The position numbers and the translations under genes are program-made. Below are positions 17,111-24,670 of a DNA stretch of 37,374 nt, piece after piece. Every line of letters begins with the position of its first letter. The first letter of the stretch is position 1. The stretch comes from a virus, in IMG/VR virus record IMGVR_UViG_3300042261_000582, positions 1-37,374 of that record; one strand, 5' to 3'. The notes beneath the pieces are model-generated. The model did no database searches and was not told where the DNA came from. It saw nothing but the letters and a program-made list of their open reading frames with translations.

Positions 17111-17491
17111 ATGAAAAAAGAATATTTTTTAAATGAAGATGATTTTTATTATGAAATCGTATTATCAAAAGGAAAAGGTTTTTTAACAAAAAAAGCTGAA
17201 AGAATGTTAATATTAATCGGCGAAAATATGATAGTTAAATTTAGAAGCCGATATAAAACCAAAGATGACGAATTTGATTGTTTACAAACTGGTATTTTAG
17301 TTATGTTGTTGAATTGGAATAGTTTTAATCAAAAACGTTTTAAAAAAGCAATGCCGTATTTTTCTGAAATTTTTAAACGTGGCGCAGCAGAAGGTTATAA
17401 TAAAATTTTAAATAAAAAATCAAATAAAGATGGTATACCAACAATAAGTATAGATTCTTGTAATGATGGCGACGGTTTTTTTAATATATAA
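17111..17491 (+). CDS. gp55-like late-transcription sigma factor
   Basis: The 126-residue protein matches the core of T4 gp55 and distant region 2-type sigma factors. The order is a helix with LTKKAERMLILIGENMIVKF, then a D-E-F-D-C-L-Q-T-G-I helix, then NWNSFNQKRFKKAMPYFSEI. The last segment is equivalent to the gp55 stretch where N-F-D-E-x-K is followed by P-x-A-Y-I-T. It would direct host RNA polymerase to TATAAATA-type late promoters, of which many candidates occur in this window. It is shorter than gp55 (185), and no clear C-terminal sliding-clamp-binding tail is seen. The gene has an array of 9-bp repeats upstream and is 13 nt ahead of the head-completion gene. The family is called from pattern; similarity is remote. 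Confidence 0.65.
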   Translation: MKKEYFLNEDDFYYEIVLSKGKGFLTKKAERMLILIGENMIVKFRSRYKTKDDEFDCLQTGILVMLLNWNSFNQKRFKKAMPYFSEIFKRGAAEGYNKILNKKSNKDGIPTISIDSCNDGDGFFNI

Positions 17492-17504
17492 AAACAAAAA
17501 TAAA

Positions 17505-18017
17505 ATGGGAAATACACATATACCAAATAATAAACATTATCAACAAGGAATATATAAATGTATAAATCCAGATAAATATTTAGGTGATTTAGAACGTATT
17601 TATTTTAGATCATCATGGGAAAAAAAATTATATTATTATCTTGATGTAAATGTTAAGGTTTTAAAATGGACAGCAGAAAATGTAACCATACCGTATGAGA
17701 TCAATGAAAATGGTTGTTGGAGTACACATCGCTATTATCCAGACGCTTATTGTGAGTTTAAAAAATCTGATGGTAATACAAGAAAAGTGATTTTAGAAAT
17801 TAAACCTTGGTCTGAATTTAACGATTTAGAACCACCTAAAGAACCAAAAACAAAAACAATTAAATCTTTAAAAAATTATGAGTATGCGCTTAGAACATTT
17901 CAAAAAAATATAATTAAATGGACAGCAGCAAAAAAATACTGTGAAAATAAAGGAATAGAATTTTTTATTATTACAGAAAAATTTTTTAATGATGATCAAA
18001 AAATTAAATTATTTTAA
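17505..18017 (+). CDS. gp4-like head completion nuclease
   Basis: I choose the ATG at 17505 because the family N-terminus follows it; an in-frame ATG at 17463 would overlap the sigma factor gene. The resulting 170 residues match T4 gp4 (head completion, TnsA/PD-(D/E)XK-like fold). They show F-R-S-S-W-E-K (first acidic residue), V-L-K-W-x-x-E, IPY, then R-Y-Y-P-D-A-Y and the E-I-K-P catalytic strand, followed by a KWTAAKKYCENKGIEF helix, all in the T4 order. It acts after packaging to finish the head-neck joint. The next gene begins at its final base (TAATG overlap), showing tight coupling. Confidence 0.85.
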   Translation: MGNTHIPNNKHYQQGIYKCINPDKYLGDLERIYFRSSWEKKLYYYLDVNVKVLKWTAENVTIPYEINENGCWSTHRYYPDAYCEFKKSDGNTRKVILEIKPWSEFNDLEPPKEPKTKTIKSLKNYEYALRTFQKNIIKWTAAKKYCENKGIEFFIITEKFFNDDQKIKLF

Positions 18018-18829
18018 TGAGTTTATATAACGATTGCTATTCTTTATTAGGCGAATATAATTCTAATATAAAAAATTGTATATACGATAGCACTCAAATT
18101 ATATTCGATTTAATTAAAAACAATAATCATGAAGTTAAAATAACTAAATCGTCTAAATTATTACCTGGTAAATTTTATATACTGAAATATGAGTATATAA
18201 GTGATAAATACTACGAAGAAAAATATTTTAATAATAAAACAGTGCCATCATTGAACATATGGTGTCCTGTTTATGTATTGGGTTTTAGAGAATCTGAAAA
18301 AATAATCCAAAGATATTCTAAAAATAAGAAAATGATATTATATGCTTTAAATTTAGATTATTTACCATACAATTATAAAATTGCACTTTTTGATAGAATA
18401 TTTAAATCTAATATAGAACGTGTAGAGAAAAATAAAGATTTACATGCCAGTGGTGAAAATGTTTTAAATGAATACCCTATGGAAGTTGAATCTTTTGCCC
18501 TGTATAACTTATTAAAAAAAAACGGTGGGTATGAGTACTGTTTAACAGCATATGATCCAGATAAAATAGTTAATTTTATAAACGACACACCTGAATTATA
18601 TTCAATATCAACTATAATTGCACATAGATTGATGTTTGTTGATTGTAAAATATTAAATATGAAAAATATAATAGATGTTTATAAAGATTCTGATATTGAT
18701 ATTATTAAAGACAAATTAAAAAGTATATTAGAAGATTTTCAAAAAATATTAAACGATTTAGAAAGCGATGAAAAAACATTATTTAAAAAACTTCGCCAAT
18801 TAGAAAATCATTTTGAATTATTTAAATAA
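18017..18829 (+). CDS. Unknown virion-associated protein in head module
   Basis: The 270-residue protein starts on the last base of the gp4-like gene. Residues 45-125 show a pattern found in phage proteins of unknown function: PGKFYILKYEY, then WCPVYVLGF, then LNLDYLPYNYKI (a G-x-x-Y-x-F-x-Y ... N-L-x-Y-L-P order). The C-terminal 60 residues are a coiled coil. In T4 the gene after gp4 is gp53 (baseplate wedge), but I see no sequence resemblance to it, so I do not make that call. Neck, baseplate or DNA-end-associated roles are possible. It is upstream of the portal gene. Confidence 0.55.
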   Translation: MSLYNDCYSLLGEYNSNIKNCIYDSTQIIFDLIKNNNHEVKITKSSKLLPGKFYILKYEYISDKYYEEKYFNNKTVPSLNIWCPVYVLGFRESEKIIQRYSKNKKMILYALNLDYLPYNYKIALFDRIFKSNIERVEKNKDLHASGENVLNEYPMEVESFALYNLLKKNGGYEYCLTAYDPDKIVNFINDTPELYSISTIIAHRLMFVDCKILNMKNIIDVYKDSDIDIIKDKLKSILEDFQKILNDLESDEKTLFKKLRQLENHFELFK

Positions 18830-18846
18830 ATTAGATCAATTTAAAA

Positions 18847-18857
18847 TTATATATAAG
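18847..18857 (+). promoter_or_regulatory. TTATATATAAG late-promoter-like motif
   Basis: TTATATATAAG ends 19 nt before the portal ATG at 18877, at the same spacing as the motif before the kinase, protease-scaffold and other genes. The stretch between is A-rich with no Shine-Dalgarno. Confidence 0.45.
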
Positions 18858-18876
18858 AAAAAACAATCATTTAACA

Positions 18877-20667
18877 ATGGCAACATATAAAGGTGATTAT
18901 ACATCAAGTCAAAGTCAAAACCCAGCTACATTCAATAGAATATTAAGGGGATTATCAGGTATATTCGGTGGACTTGATTATAATGACATGAAAATAAAAA
19001 ATGCATATGCATTAGGTGTACATGAAGAAACTAATGATATTGTAAATCATCAAAGTACAAATATGTATGATTTATTTACAAAAAAAACGATAGCTCGTTT
19101 TCTTGATAAAAAATCTATAGCATATTTAGATAGAACATATTTAGATAAAAGAAAAATTTTAAGACAATATGCGATTAAAGATGAAATTAAAGAATTCATC
19201 ACACAAATTTGTGACGAATGTATTATTTATGATGAAAATAATAAATTTTGCTACGTAAAGGATTTACCAGATACTTTCGATCAAACAACAAGACAAAAAT
19301 ATCAAGAGAATTTTAATAAAATAATGAATGAATTTAATTTCATCGATGGTGTGGTAGCATGGAATTATCTTAAAACATTATTAATAGATGGTTATATTTC
19401 TTATGAAATTATTTATGATGACCGACAAAAAAATATAATAGATTTAGCACCAATCGATCCATTGACGTTGATTGTAGCAACAGATCCGGTTTCTAATACT
19501 ATGATTTGGATTCAATATCCAGATAATCCACAACTTAGAAGAGTATTGTTAGATTCACAAATAATTTATATATCGTATTCTAATAACAATGAATATGGTG
19601 ATACAAGTTATGTGGAGAATTTAATCAGACCTTACAATCAATTAAAAATGATTGAACAAGCTAAAATTTTATATAATTTAAATCAAGCTTCATTATATAA
19701 AAAGTTTATAATACCAGTTGATGGTTTATCACGAACACAAGCTGAACAACAAATTTATGAATTAATGTCAGATTATCATGAAGATGTTCAATGGGATGAA
19801 CATTTAGGTTTAGTTATGATGAATGGTAGTACTAATATACCACATGCGAAAAACTTTTGGTTTCCTTCATCTGGTGGACAAACACCAACATTTGAAATAG
19901 TTAAACCCGAACAAAACAACCTTGCAGAAGATGTAACATTACAATGGTTTTTTAAAAATTTTAAACGTGCAAGTAAAATACCATTTCAACGTTTTGAAGA
20001 AGAATCAGGCGGTGGTACGTTATATGATTCTTCAACATCTGTGACAAGAGATGAAATAAAATTTAAGAATTACATAGCAAGAATAAGAACTATATTTAAG
20101 GAAATAATCACAAAACCATTAAGAATTCAAATGATTTTAGATTTTCCAGAATTAAAAAAAGATATTGTGTTTTTTAATTCGATAAAATTGTTATTCAATT
20201 CTAATATATTATTTGAAGAATGGGAATATTTATCTAATTTAGATAAAAGAGTGCAAATAGCGGCAAATTTATCAAGTAATTTACAAGATATGGAAGGTAA
20301 ACCATATCTTAGTGTAGAATGGATAGCACGTAATATTATGAAATTTTCTGATAAAGACATAGAAGAAAATGAAAAATATAAAATAATAGAACGTAAAAAA
20401 GCATTATTAAATAATGGTTTAGTACCACCTGAAGGTGGTGGATCACCTATGGGTGGCGGTGGATCACCTATGGGTGGCGGTGGATCACCTATGGATGGCG
20501 GTGGATCACCTATGGGTGGCGGTGGCGGTGGTGAAGCACCTATGAGTGGTGAACCACAAGGCGGTGGCGCACAAACAGGCGGAACTCCGCAAGGTGGCGG
20601 TGGACCACAAGGAGGAGGCGGAACTCCGCAAAATGATAGTCAAGCTGGCGGTACACCAGTGATATAA
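18877..20667 (+). CDS. Portal protein, gp20-like
   Basis: The 596-residue protein matches the T4 gp20 family. It shows the stem/clip region VENLIRPYNQLKMIEQAKIL, the block TLQWFFKNFKRASKIPFQRF and the typical YDSSTSVTRDEIKFKNYIARI. Homologues form the dodecameric portal through which DNA is packaged, and this is the start site for head assembly. The first 90 residues are variable. An unusual C-terminal tail begins at about residue 520: Gly-rich, with repeated GGGSPMG units and ending in Pro/Gln/Gly, much longer than the short acidic end of gp20. It precedes the protease-scaffold gene as in T4, but two minus-strand genes now separate them. Confidence 0.92.
   Translation: MATYKGDYTSSQSQNPATFNRILRGLSGIFGGLDYNDMKIKNAYALGVHEETNDIVNHQSTNMYDLFTKKTIARFLDKKSIAYLDRTYLDKRKILRQYAIKDEIKEFITQICDECIIYDENNKFCYVKDLPDTFDQTTRQKYQENFNKIMNEFNFIDGVVAWNYLKTLLIDGYISYEIIYDDRQKNIIDLAPIDPLTLIVATDPVSNTMIWIQYPDNPQLRRVLLDSQIIYISYSNNNEYGDTSYVENLIRPYNQLKMIEQAKILYNLNQASLYKKFIIPVDGLSRTQAEQQIYELMSDYHEDVQWDEHLGLVMMNGSTNIPHAKNFWFPSSGGQTPTFEIVKPEQNNLAEDVTLQWFFKNFKRASKIPFQRFEEESGGGTLYDSSTSVTRDEIKFKNYIARIRTIFKEIITKPLRIQMILDFPELKKDIVFFNSIKLLFNSNILFEEWEYLSNLDKRVQIAANLSSNLQDMEGKPYLSVEWIARNIMKFSDKDIEENEKYKIIERKKALLNNGLVPPEGGGSPMGGGGSPMGGGGSPMDGGGSPMGGGGGGEAPMSGEPQGGGAQTGGTPQGGGGPQGGGGTPQNDSQAGGTPVI
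20434..20523 (+). repeat. Four 21-bp repeats encoding GGGSPMG
   Basis: GGATCACCTATG recurs at 20440, 20461, 20482 and 20503, exactly 21 bp apart, encoding the 7-residue unit of the portal tail. Glycine-rich sequence continues to about 20655. The stretch is much richer in G and C than the rest of the window. Confidence 0.9.
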
Positions 20668-20723
20668 AAAAATAAATTATGGTAATTATACTACTTGCGG
20701 CGGGATTATTCTTATGATTTATA

Positions 20724-21752
20724 TTAAAAAAACGAATCAAACTCTTTTTTTAAAGCATCATAATTAATATACGGTTCATCGAATCTTAATGATTTGTACA
20801 ATATATTTATTTCGTTTTTTAAATTTAAATTAAACTGGTTCGCTATCGTATTAACTTTTTTTATTACATCCCATTTAGAATCATCGTAATATGAATTAGC
20901 TAAATTTAATTTTTCCAATAAAAACATTTTCAATTCTTCTTTAAATTTATTAAATGTGTTAATATCAACACCGTATAAAATTGCTTTATTTATGATTTTT
21001 TTATATGGATATAATGTAAAATATGTATAGTTATTATATACATGTGAAACTCCAGATGATTTTCTTCGTAATAATTCGAAAAAAGCAATCAACACTGCCT
21101 CTTTTTCTGTGTTTCTTTTATCGTGTGTGTCATTATAATATTCATTCCATTTTCCACCTATTTCTTTAAATTTTTTTCTATGCTCTTTAAATACGTGTGA
21201 ACGAAATTTATTAAATTCTTGAGATATGTGTGTTAATTCATGCGTTAATGTAGCAAATATTTTATTTTTTGATTTTTCTAAATTTCCTTCGGTGTTTATT
21301 GTTATTTGATAACCATTTTCTATATTTTTTTGAAACGAATATTTAGCTTTAGGATCAAATTTTATAATAATTTTTTTCTTATCGACACTATTCAAATATT
21401 TATTAACATAATTAAAATAATATGTGAAAGATGTTTTACCACTTTTTTCTATTATTTTAATCCATTTTGATTCAATATAATCACGTACATTAGTAGTTAA
21501 ATCGTTGTAATTAGAATAACCTTCATTTGTAATATCTTTTTTTGATATTTTCGCTACTATTGATTTATTATAAATATCTGCTTGTTTTTGGGCTAATTCT
21601 TTTGTTGGATATGTGATTATGCTAACTCCACCGATTGGATCGTATTTATTGGGAAATGTTTTAATTACCCAGCCTTCATCTTCTATAAATATAGGCTCTG
21701 TATATTTACTTTCTTGCACAAAATCATTATAAGTTTTTAAAATAATCATCAT
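20724..21752 (-). CDS. Zinc metallopeptidase with capsid-targeting-like N-terminus
   Basis: The 342-residue protein has a gluzincin-like active site H171-E-L-T-H175, followed by Glu218 in a TEKEAVLIAFFELL helix, a plausible third zinc ligand. The N-terminus, LKTYNDFVQE then Ser, closely matches the T4 internal-protein leader MKTYQEFIAE, including Glu at the expected cleavage point. No signal peptide is seen. It lies on the minus strand inside the head operon, between portal and protease-scaffold genes, where T4 carries small prohead core genes. The inference is an internal, injected peptidase. ATG at 21752 or 21749 could both be the start. A TATATAATT-like motif upstream overlaps the truncated gene that ends at 21758. 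Confidence 0.7.
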   Translation of the reverse strand: MMIILKTYNDFVQESKYTEPIFIEDEGWVIKTFPNKYDPIGGVSIITYPTKELAQKQADIYNKSIVAKISKKDITNEGYSNYNDLTTNVRDYIESKWIKIIEKSGKTSFTYYFNYVNKYLNSVDKKKIIIKFDPKAKYSFQKNIENGYQITINTEGNLEKSKNKIFATLTHELTHISQEFNKFRSHVFKEHRKKFKEIGGKWNEYYNDTHDKRNTEKEAVLIAFFELLRRKSSGVSHVYNNYTYFTLYPYKKIINKAILYGVDINTFNKFKEELKMFLLEKLNLANSYYDDSKWDVIKKVNTIANQFNLNLKNEINILYKSLRFDEPYINYDALKKEFDSFF

Positions 21753-21757
21753 AAAAA

Positions 21758-22102
21758 TTATATATTAATTTTTTTTAAAGAATTACTGATTTTTTCTTTA
21801 ATTATATCATTTTTTGATGGATTGTCTACACCCCAATTTTTCAAACTCGTTTCTCTGCGTTTTTTTTCTGAGCATTTTCTACATAAATAATTATTATCAT
21901 ATCTTCTATATTCAAAATAACTAATCATTCTTTGTTTTCCGCAAATATCACAAGCGCATTCTATTTTTGTTTTACTGTATAATGGTAAATCTTTAACATT
22001 TACAATTAAAAAATTAAATATTTCTGCATCATATCCTTTATTTTTATAATATTTTATATTTCGTCTTGAAATATATATTGTGACTTCTTCTACAATTATC
22101 AT
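21758..22102 (-). pseudogene. Truncated homing endonuclease, N-terminal domain only
   Basis: The 114-residue product aligns with the N-termini of the proteins at 2154 and 26565. It has a V-T-I-Y-I-S-x-R-N-I-K-Y-Y-K-N-K-G start, zinc-ribbon cysteines (CDIC and CRKC) and a single G-V-D-N-P-S-K-N-D-I-I-K-E unit. The repeat series, EDxHD nuclease core and C-terminal domain are all absent, and it ends with ordinary TAA. It is therefore a remnant, or a free DNA-binding fragment that could still act as a repressor. A TATATATAAAT motif lies upstream (about 22117-22130). Confidence 0.75.
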
Positions 22103-22171
22103 AATGTTTTTAATTTATATATAAATAGTCAAAAGTTTCTTTTTAGTGGAAATATATTGATTATTAATATG

Positions 22172-22182
22172 AATATATAAAC
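22172..22182 (+). promoter_or_regulatory. AATATATAAAC late-promoter-like motif
   Basis: AATATATAAAC ends 18 nt before the ATG at 22201. The following leader (AAAAACATTGA) is shared almost exactly with the leader before 10824, which also follows a TATATAAA element. Confidence 0.45.
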
Positions 22183-22200
22183 AAAAACATTGAAACCACG

Positions 22201-24573
22201 ATGAAAAACGTAATGATTATCGATAATTGCTTAGGCGGTTTAGAAAAAATAAATGAAATGGTAAGTAAAAAAGGTAATATTTTATATATTATGCAGGGTA
22301 TTTTTACAGAATTTATGATAAAAAATCGTAATGAAAGAGTTTACACACCAGAAAAATTTCTTCCCCATTTAAGTGAATTGTTAGAAAGAAAGTCTTTATT
22401 AAAAGTTGTTTATGGTGAATTTGATCATCCAGAAGTATTTGATACAAGTTTAACACGTATTTCACATACTATACACAATGCTTGGTATGTAAAGGAAACC
22501 AACAGAGTTGATGGTGAAATAAGATTAACTAATACTTTTTATGGAAAAGAAGCAAAAGCACTTGTTGATGACGATATGCCACTTTTTGTTTCTAGTAGAG
22601 CAGCAGGTGTAACAGAATCAAATGGCGAAGTAACAGTTAAAAAATTATTCACTTATGATTGTGTTGCTGACCCTGGATTCTCATCTGCAAGAATGGAATT
22701 GAAAAACATGAATGAATCACTTGGTTACAATGAAAATTCAAACTTTAGGATATTCGAAATGTCCGATGAGTCAAAAATTAATGAATTATTCAATATGGAA
22801 AAAAACGAAAATGGAACTCAACACAAATTAGAGGAGTTCAAGTCCTATTTAGATAGTGAGTTACAAAAAACAAGAAAATCCATTGACGAAACACTTAAGG
22901 ATAAGAATTTCGATCCGGATAAACTTACTCGTCTTTATGAAGAATTCGAAACATTGTCAGAAGGACAGAAACAAATGATTGGATATCTTGATCATATTTC
23001 TGATACTATTAATGTTTTAGTTCAAGAAAACAACGATTTAAAAGAAAAAGTTCAAAAAAATAAAGAAAAAACAAAACTTATTATTGAACACAGCGATCAT
23101 TTAGCTGAATCTGTCGAAAAAACAGTTGGTTATGTTGATTATTTAGCAAAAACTACCGATAAGGTTATCGATTATCAAAAATACATCGCAGAAAAATTAG
23201 ATAATGGTATTAGCTTTATTGAATATGTTGCTGAACAAACAAGTAACACAATTAAATATAGTGAATATATAGCTGAAAACTTTGATAAAATTGCAGATTA
23301 TGCTGAATATATAGCTGAACATCTTGATAAGAACATTATGTATGCTGAATATGTAGCTGAAACTGTTGATAATTTAGTTGATTATACAGAATATATTGGT
23401 GAAAGTGCCGATAAAATTGTCGATTATGCACAATATATCGCTGAACACGTAGATAATTCAATTAGATACGGTGAATATGTAGCAGAACAAACTGATAATG
23501 GAATTAAATATGCTGAATATGTAGGTGAAAATCTTACAGATGCTATTGCATATCAAAAATATAACGCAGAAGTTCTTGACAGAACTATTGATTTTACTAA
23601 AAAAATTGTAGAAAAAATTAACAACGGTGGTAATATTCTTATTACAGAAGAACTTGGTGATATGACTGCTGATGAACCGTCAAAATATTATGATGATGAC
23701 GATGATTCAGAAATAGATAACACAGGTGAAACAGAATCAGAAGATGTAGAAGAAACACCAGAAGAAACACCAGAAGAAACACCAGAAGAAACACCAGAAG
23801 AAACACCAAAAAAAACAAAACGTGTAAATATAGAAGAAGAACCGATTCAAGATGAAGAAGAAGACGAATTAGGTATCACACCTGGTATGATCGTAAAAGT
23901 TGGCGATGATGAAAATGCACGTACTGGTGAAGTTCTTGCAACAAACGATGATACTAAAATAGTAGTAATAAAAATGGGCGATACTGGCGAAGAAGTAGAA
24001 ATAGATGAATGTAAAGTCTCTATTTTAGGTTCTACTAAAATTTATGAAAATAAGAATCAAATAACAAAAGATATAAAAAGACTTATCTTAGAAGCAAAAA
24101 AACGTGATGCGTCGAAGACAGAAGATCCACACTTTCTTTTATTTTTAACAGAGAAGAAAAAAGCCGCATATTATGGTTTAACTCCTGAAGATAAAGAAAA
24201 GGTAAACTTTATAATGAACGAAAATAAAGGAACTTATTCTAACGAAAGTGACGTTCTTAAATTAATGCAAACAGCATTATTTAAACAAACCAGAACATTA
24301 AATGAAATGTTGGTTGAAAATATTCCATTAGATTTAAAACCAATATGGTCTAGTTTAAATCCAAAAGTTCAAGAAAGTATATTAGAAAGCGCAGAATTTT
24401 ATAAAAACTTGACTGAGGATAAAGTTGAATCTTTTTGGGTAACCAGAGATTTACTTAAGTATTCGAAAACCCCAAGTAAAAAAGTATTGAATGAAAACGT
24501 AAACCAATATGATAATTACAAATTAAGTGAAGATCAATTAGATCTTTATAAAAGCATACTTAACAGATATTAA
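22201..24573 (+). CDS. Prohead protease fused to scaffold (gp21-gp22-like)
   Basis: The protein has 790 residues. Residues 1-165 form a herpes/T4-type (S78/U35-like) prohead serine protease: YGEFDHPE with His76, LFVSSRAAG with Ser131 or 132, and the KLFTYDCVADPGF strand. A coiled coil follows (about 200-295), then twelve 14-residue repeats (297-464), then an acidic T-P-E-E stretch (about 515-535). The last 240 residues are a globular, helical scaffold-like end. In T4 the protease and scaffold are separate genes 21 and 22, in the order 20-67-68-21-22-23, so this is a fusion of both functions placed between portal and capsid. Possible self-cleavage sites of I/L-x-E type are KINE19-Met and VLNE-Asn near the C-terminus. 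Confidence 0.88.
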   Translation: MKNVMIIDNCLGGLEKINEMVSKKGNILYIMQGIFTEFMIKNRNERVYTPEKFLPHLSELLERKSLLKVVYGEFDHPEVFDTSLTRISHTIHNAWYVKETNRVDGEIRLTNTFYGKEAKALVDDDMPLFVSSRAAGVTESNGEVTVKKLFTYDCVADPGFSSARMELKNMNESLGYNENSNFRIFEMSDESKINELFNMEKNENGTQHKLEEFKSYLDSELQKTRKSIDETLKDKNFDPDKLTRLYEEFETLSEGQKQMIGYLDHISDTINVLVQENNDLKEKVQKNKEKTKLIIEHSDHLAESVEKTVGYVDYLAKTTDKVIDYQKYIAEKLDNGISFIEYVAEQTSNTIKYSEYIAENFDKIADYAEYIAEHLDKNIMYAEYVAETVDNLVDYTEYIGESADKIVDYAQYIAEHVDNSIRYGEYVAEQTDNGIKYAEYVGENLTDAIAYQKYNAEVLDRTIDFTKKIVEKINNGGNILITEELGDMTADEPSKYYDDDDDSEIDNTGETESEDVEETPEETPEETPEETPEETPKKTKRVNIEEEPIQDEEEDELGITPGMIVKVGDDENARTGEVLATNDDTKIVVIKMGDTGEEVEIDECKVSILGSTKIYENKNQITKDIKRLILEAKKRDASKTEDPHFLLFLTEKKKAAYYGLTPEDKEKVNFIMNENKGTYSNESDVLKLMQTALFKQTRTLNEMLVENIPLDLKPIWSSLNPKVQESILESAEFYKNLTEDKVESFWVTRDLLKYSKTPSKKVLNENVNQYDNYKLSEDQLDLYKSILNRY
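23089..23592 (+). repeat. Twelve tandem 42-bp units coding 14-residue repeats
   Basis: Residues 297-464 divide without gaps into twelve 14-mers with consensus Y-x-x-Y-[IV]-A-E-x-x-D-x-x-I-x; the first unit begins HSDHLAESV and the last YQKYNAEVL. Fourteen residues equal two heptads, so a continuous coiled coil with regularly placed tyrosines is likely. DNA copies are diverged, so this is an old, maintained repeat. Confidence 0.9.
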
Positions 24574-24577
24574 CCTG

Positions 24578-24591
24578 TTGAATATATTCAA
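24578..24591. promoter_or_regulatory. Perfect 14-bp palindrome TTGAATATATTCAA
   Basis: TTGAATATATTCAA lies just after the protease-scaffold stop in the 97-nt spacer before the capsid gene. It could be a dimer-binding operator or a weak hairpin. No T-run follows, so it is not a standard terminator. Confidence 0.35.
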
Positions 24592-24632
24592 TTAAATAGT
24601 CTAAAAATGGAAAAAAACGGCTTTTTTAATTA

Positions 24633-24641
24633 AATATATAA
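24633..24641 (+). promoter_or_regulatory. AATATATAA motif before capsid gene
   Basis: AATATATAATA lies about 28 nt before the capsid ATG and after an A/T stem-like AAAAAACGGCTTTTTT. It is the likely late promoter of the most expressed gene in the window. Confidence 0.4.
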
Positions 24642-24670
24642 TAAAAATTAAAAAATAATAATAACAACAT

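Noticed and set aside
16962-17189. Minus-strand frame with K-G-F repeats
   Set aside because: It is the translation of the 9-bp repeats and AT-rich spacer, and overlaps the start of the sigma factor gene.
18017-18829. Baseplate wedge gp53 by T4 gene order
   Set aside because: No sequence resemblance to gp53, so order alone was not accepted.
20679-20717. 12-residue hydrophobic peptide frame after portal (MVIILLAAGLFL)
   Set aside because: Too short to support and no promoter; mentioned only because its codons contain the 11-nt word shared with 6929-6939.
20540-20740. Minus-strand frame opposite the Gly-rich portal tail
   Set aside because: A mirror of the repeat-rich portal codons; composition (His/Arg repeats) is that of a shadow frame.
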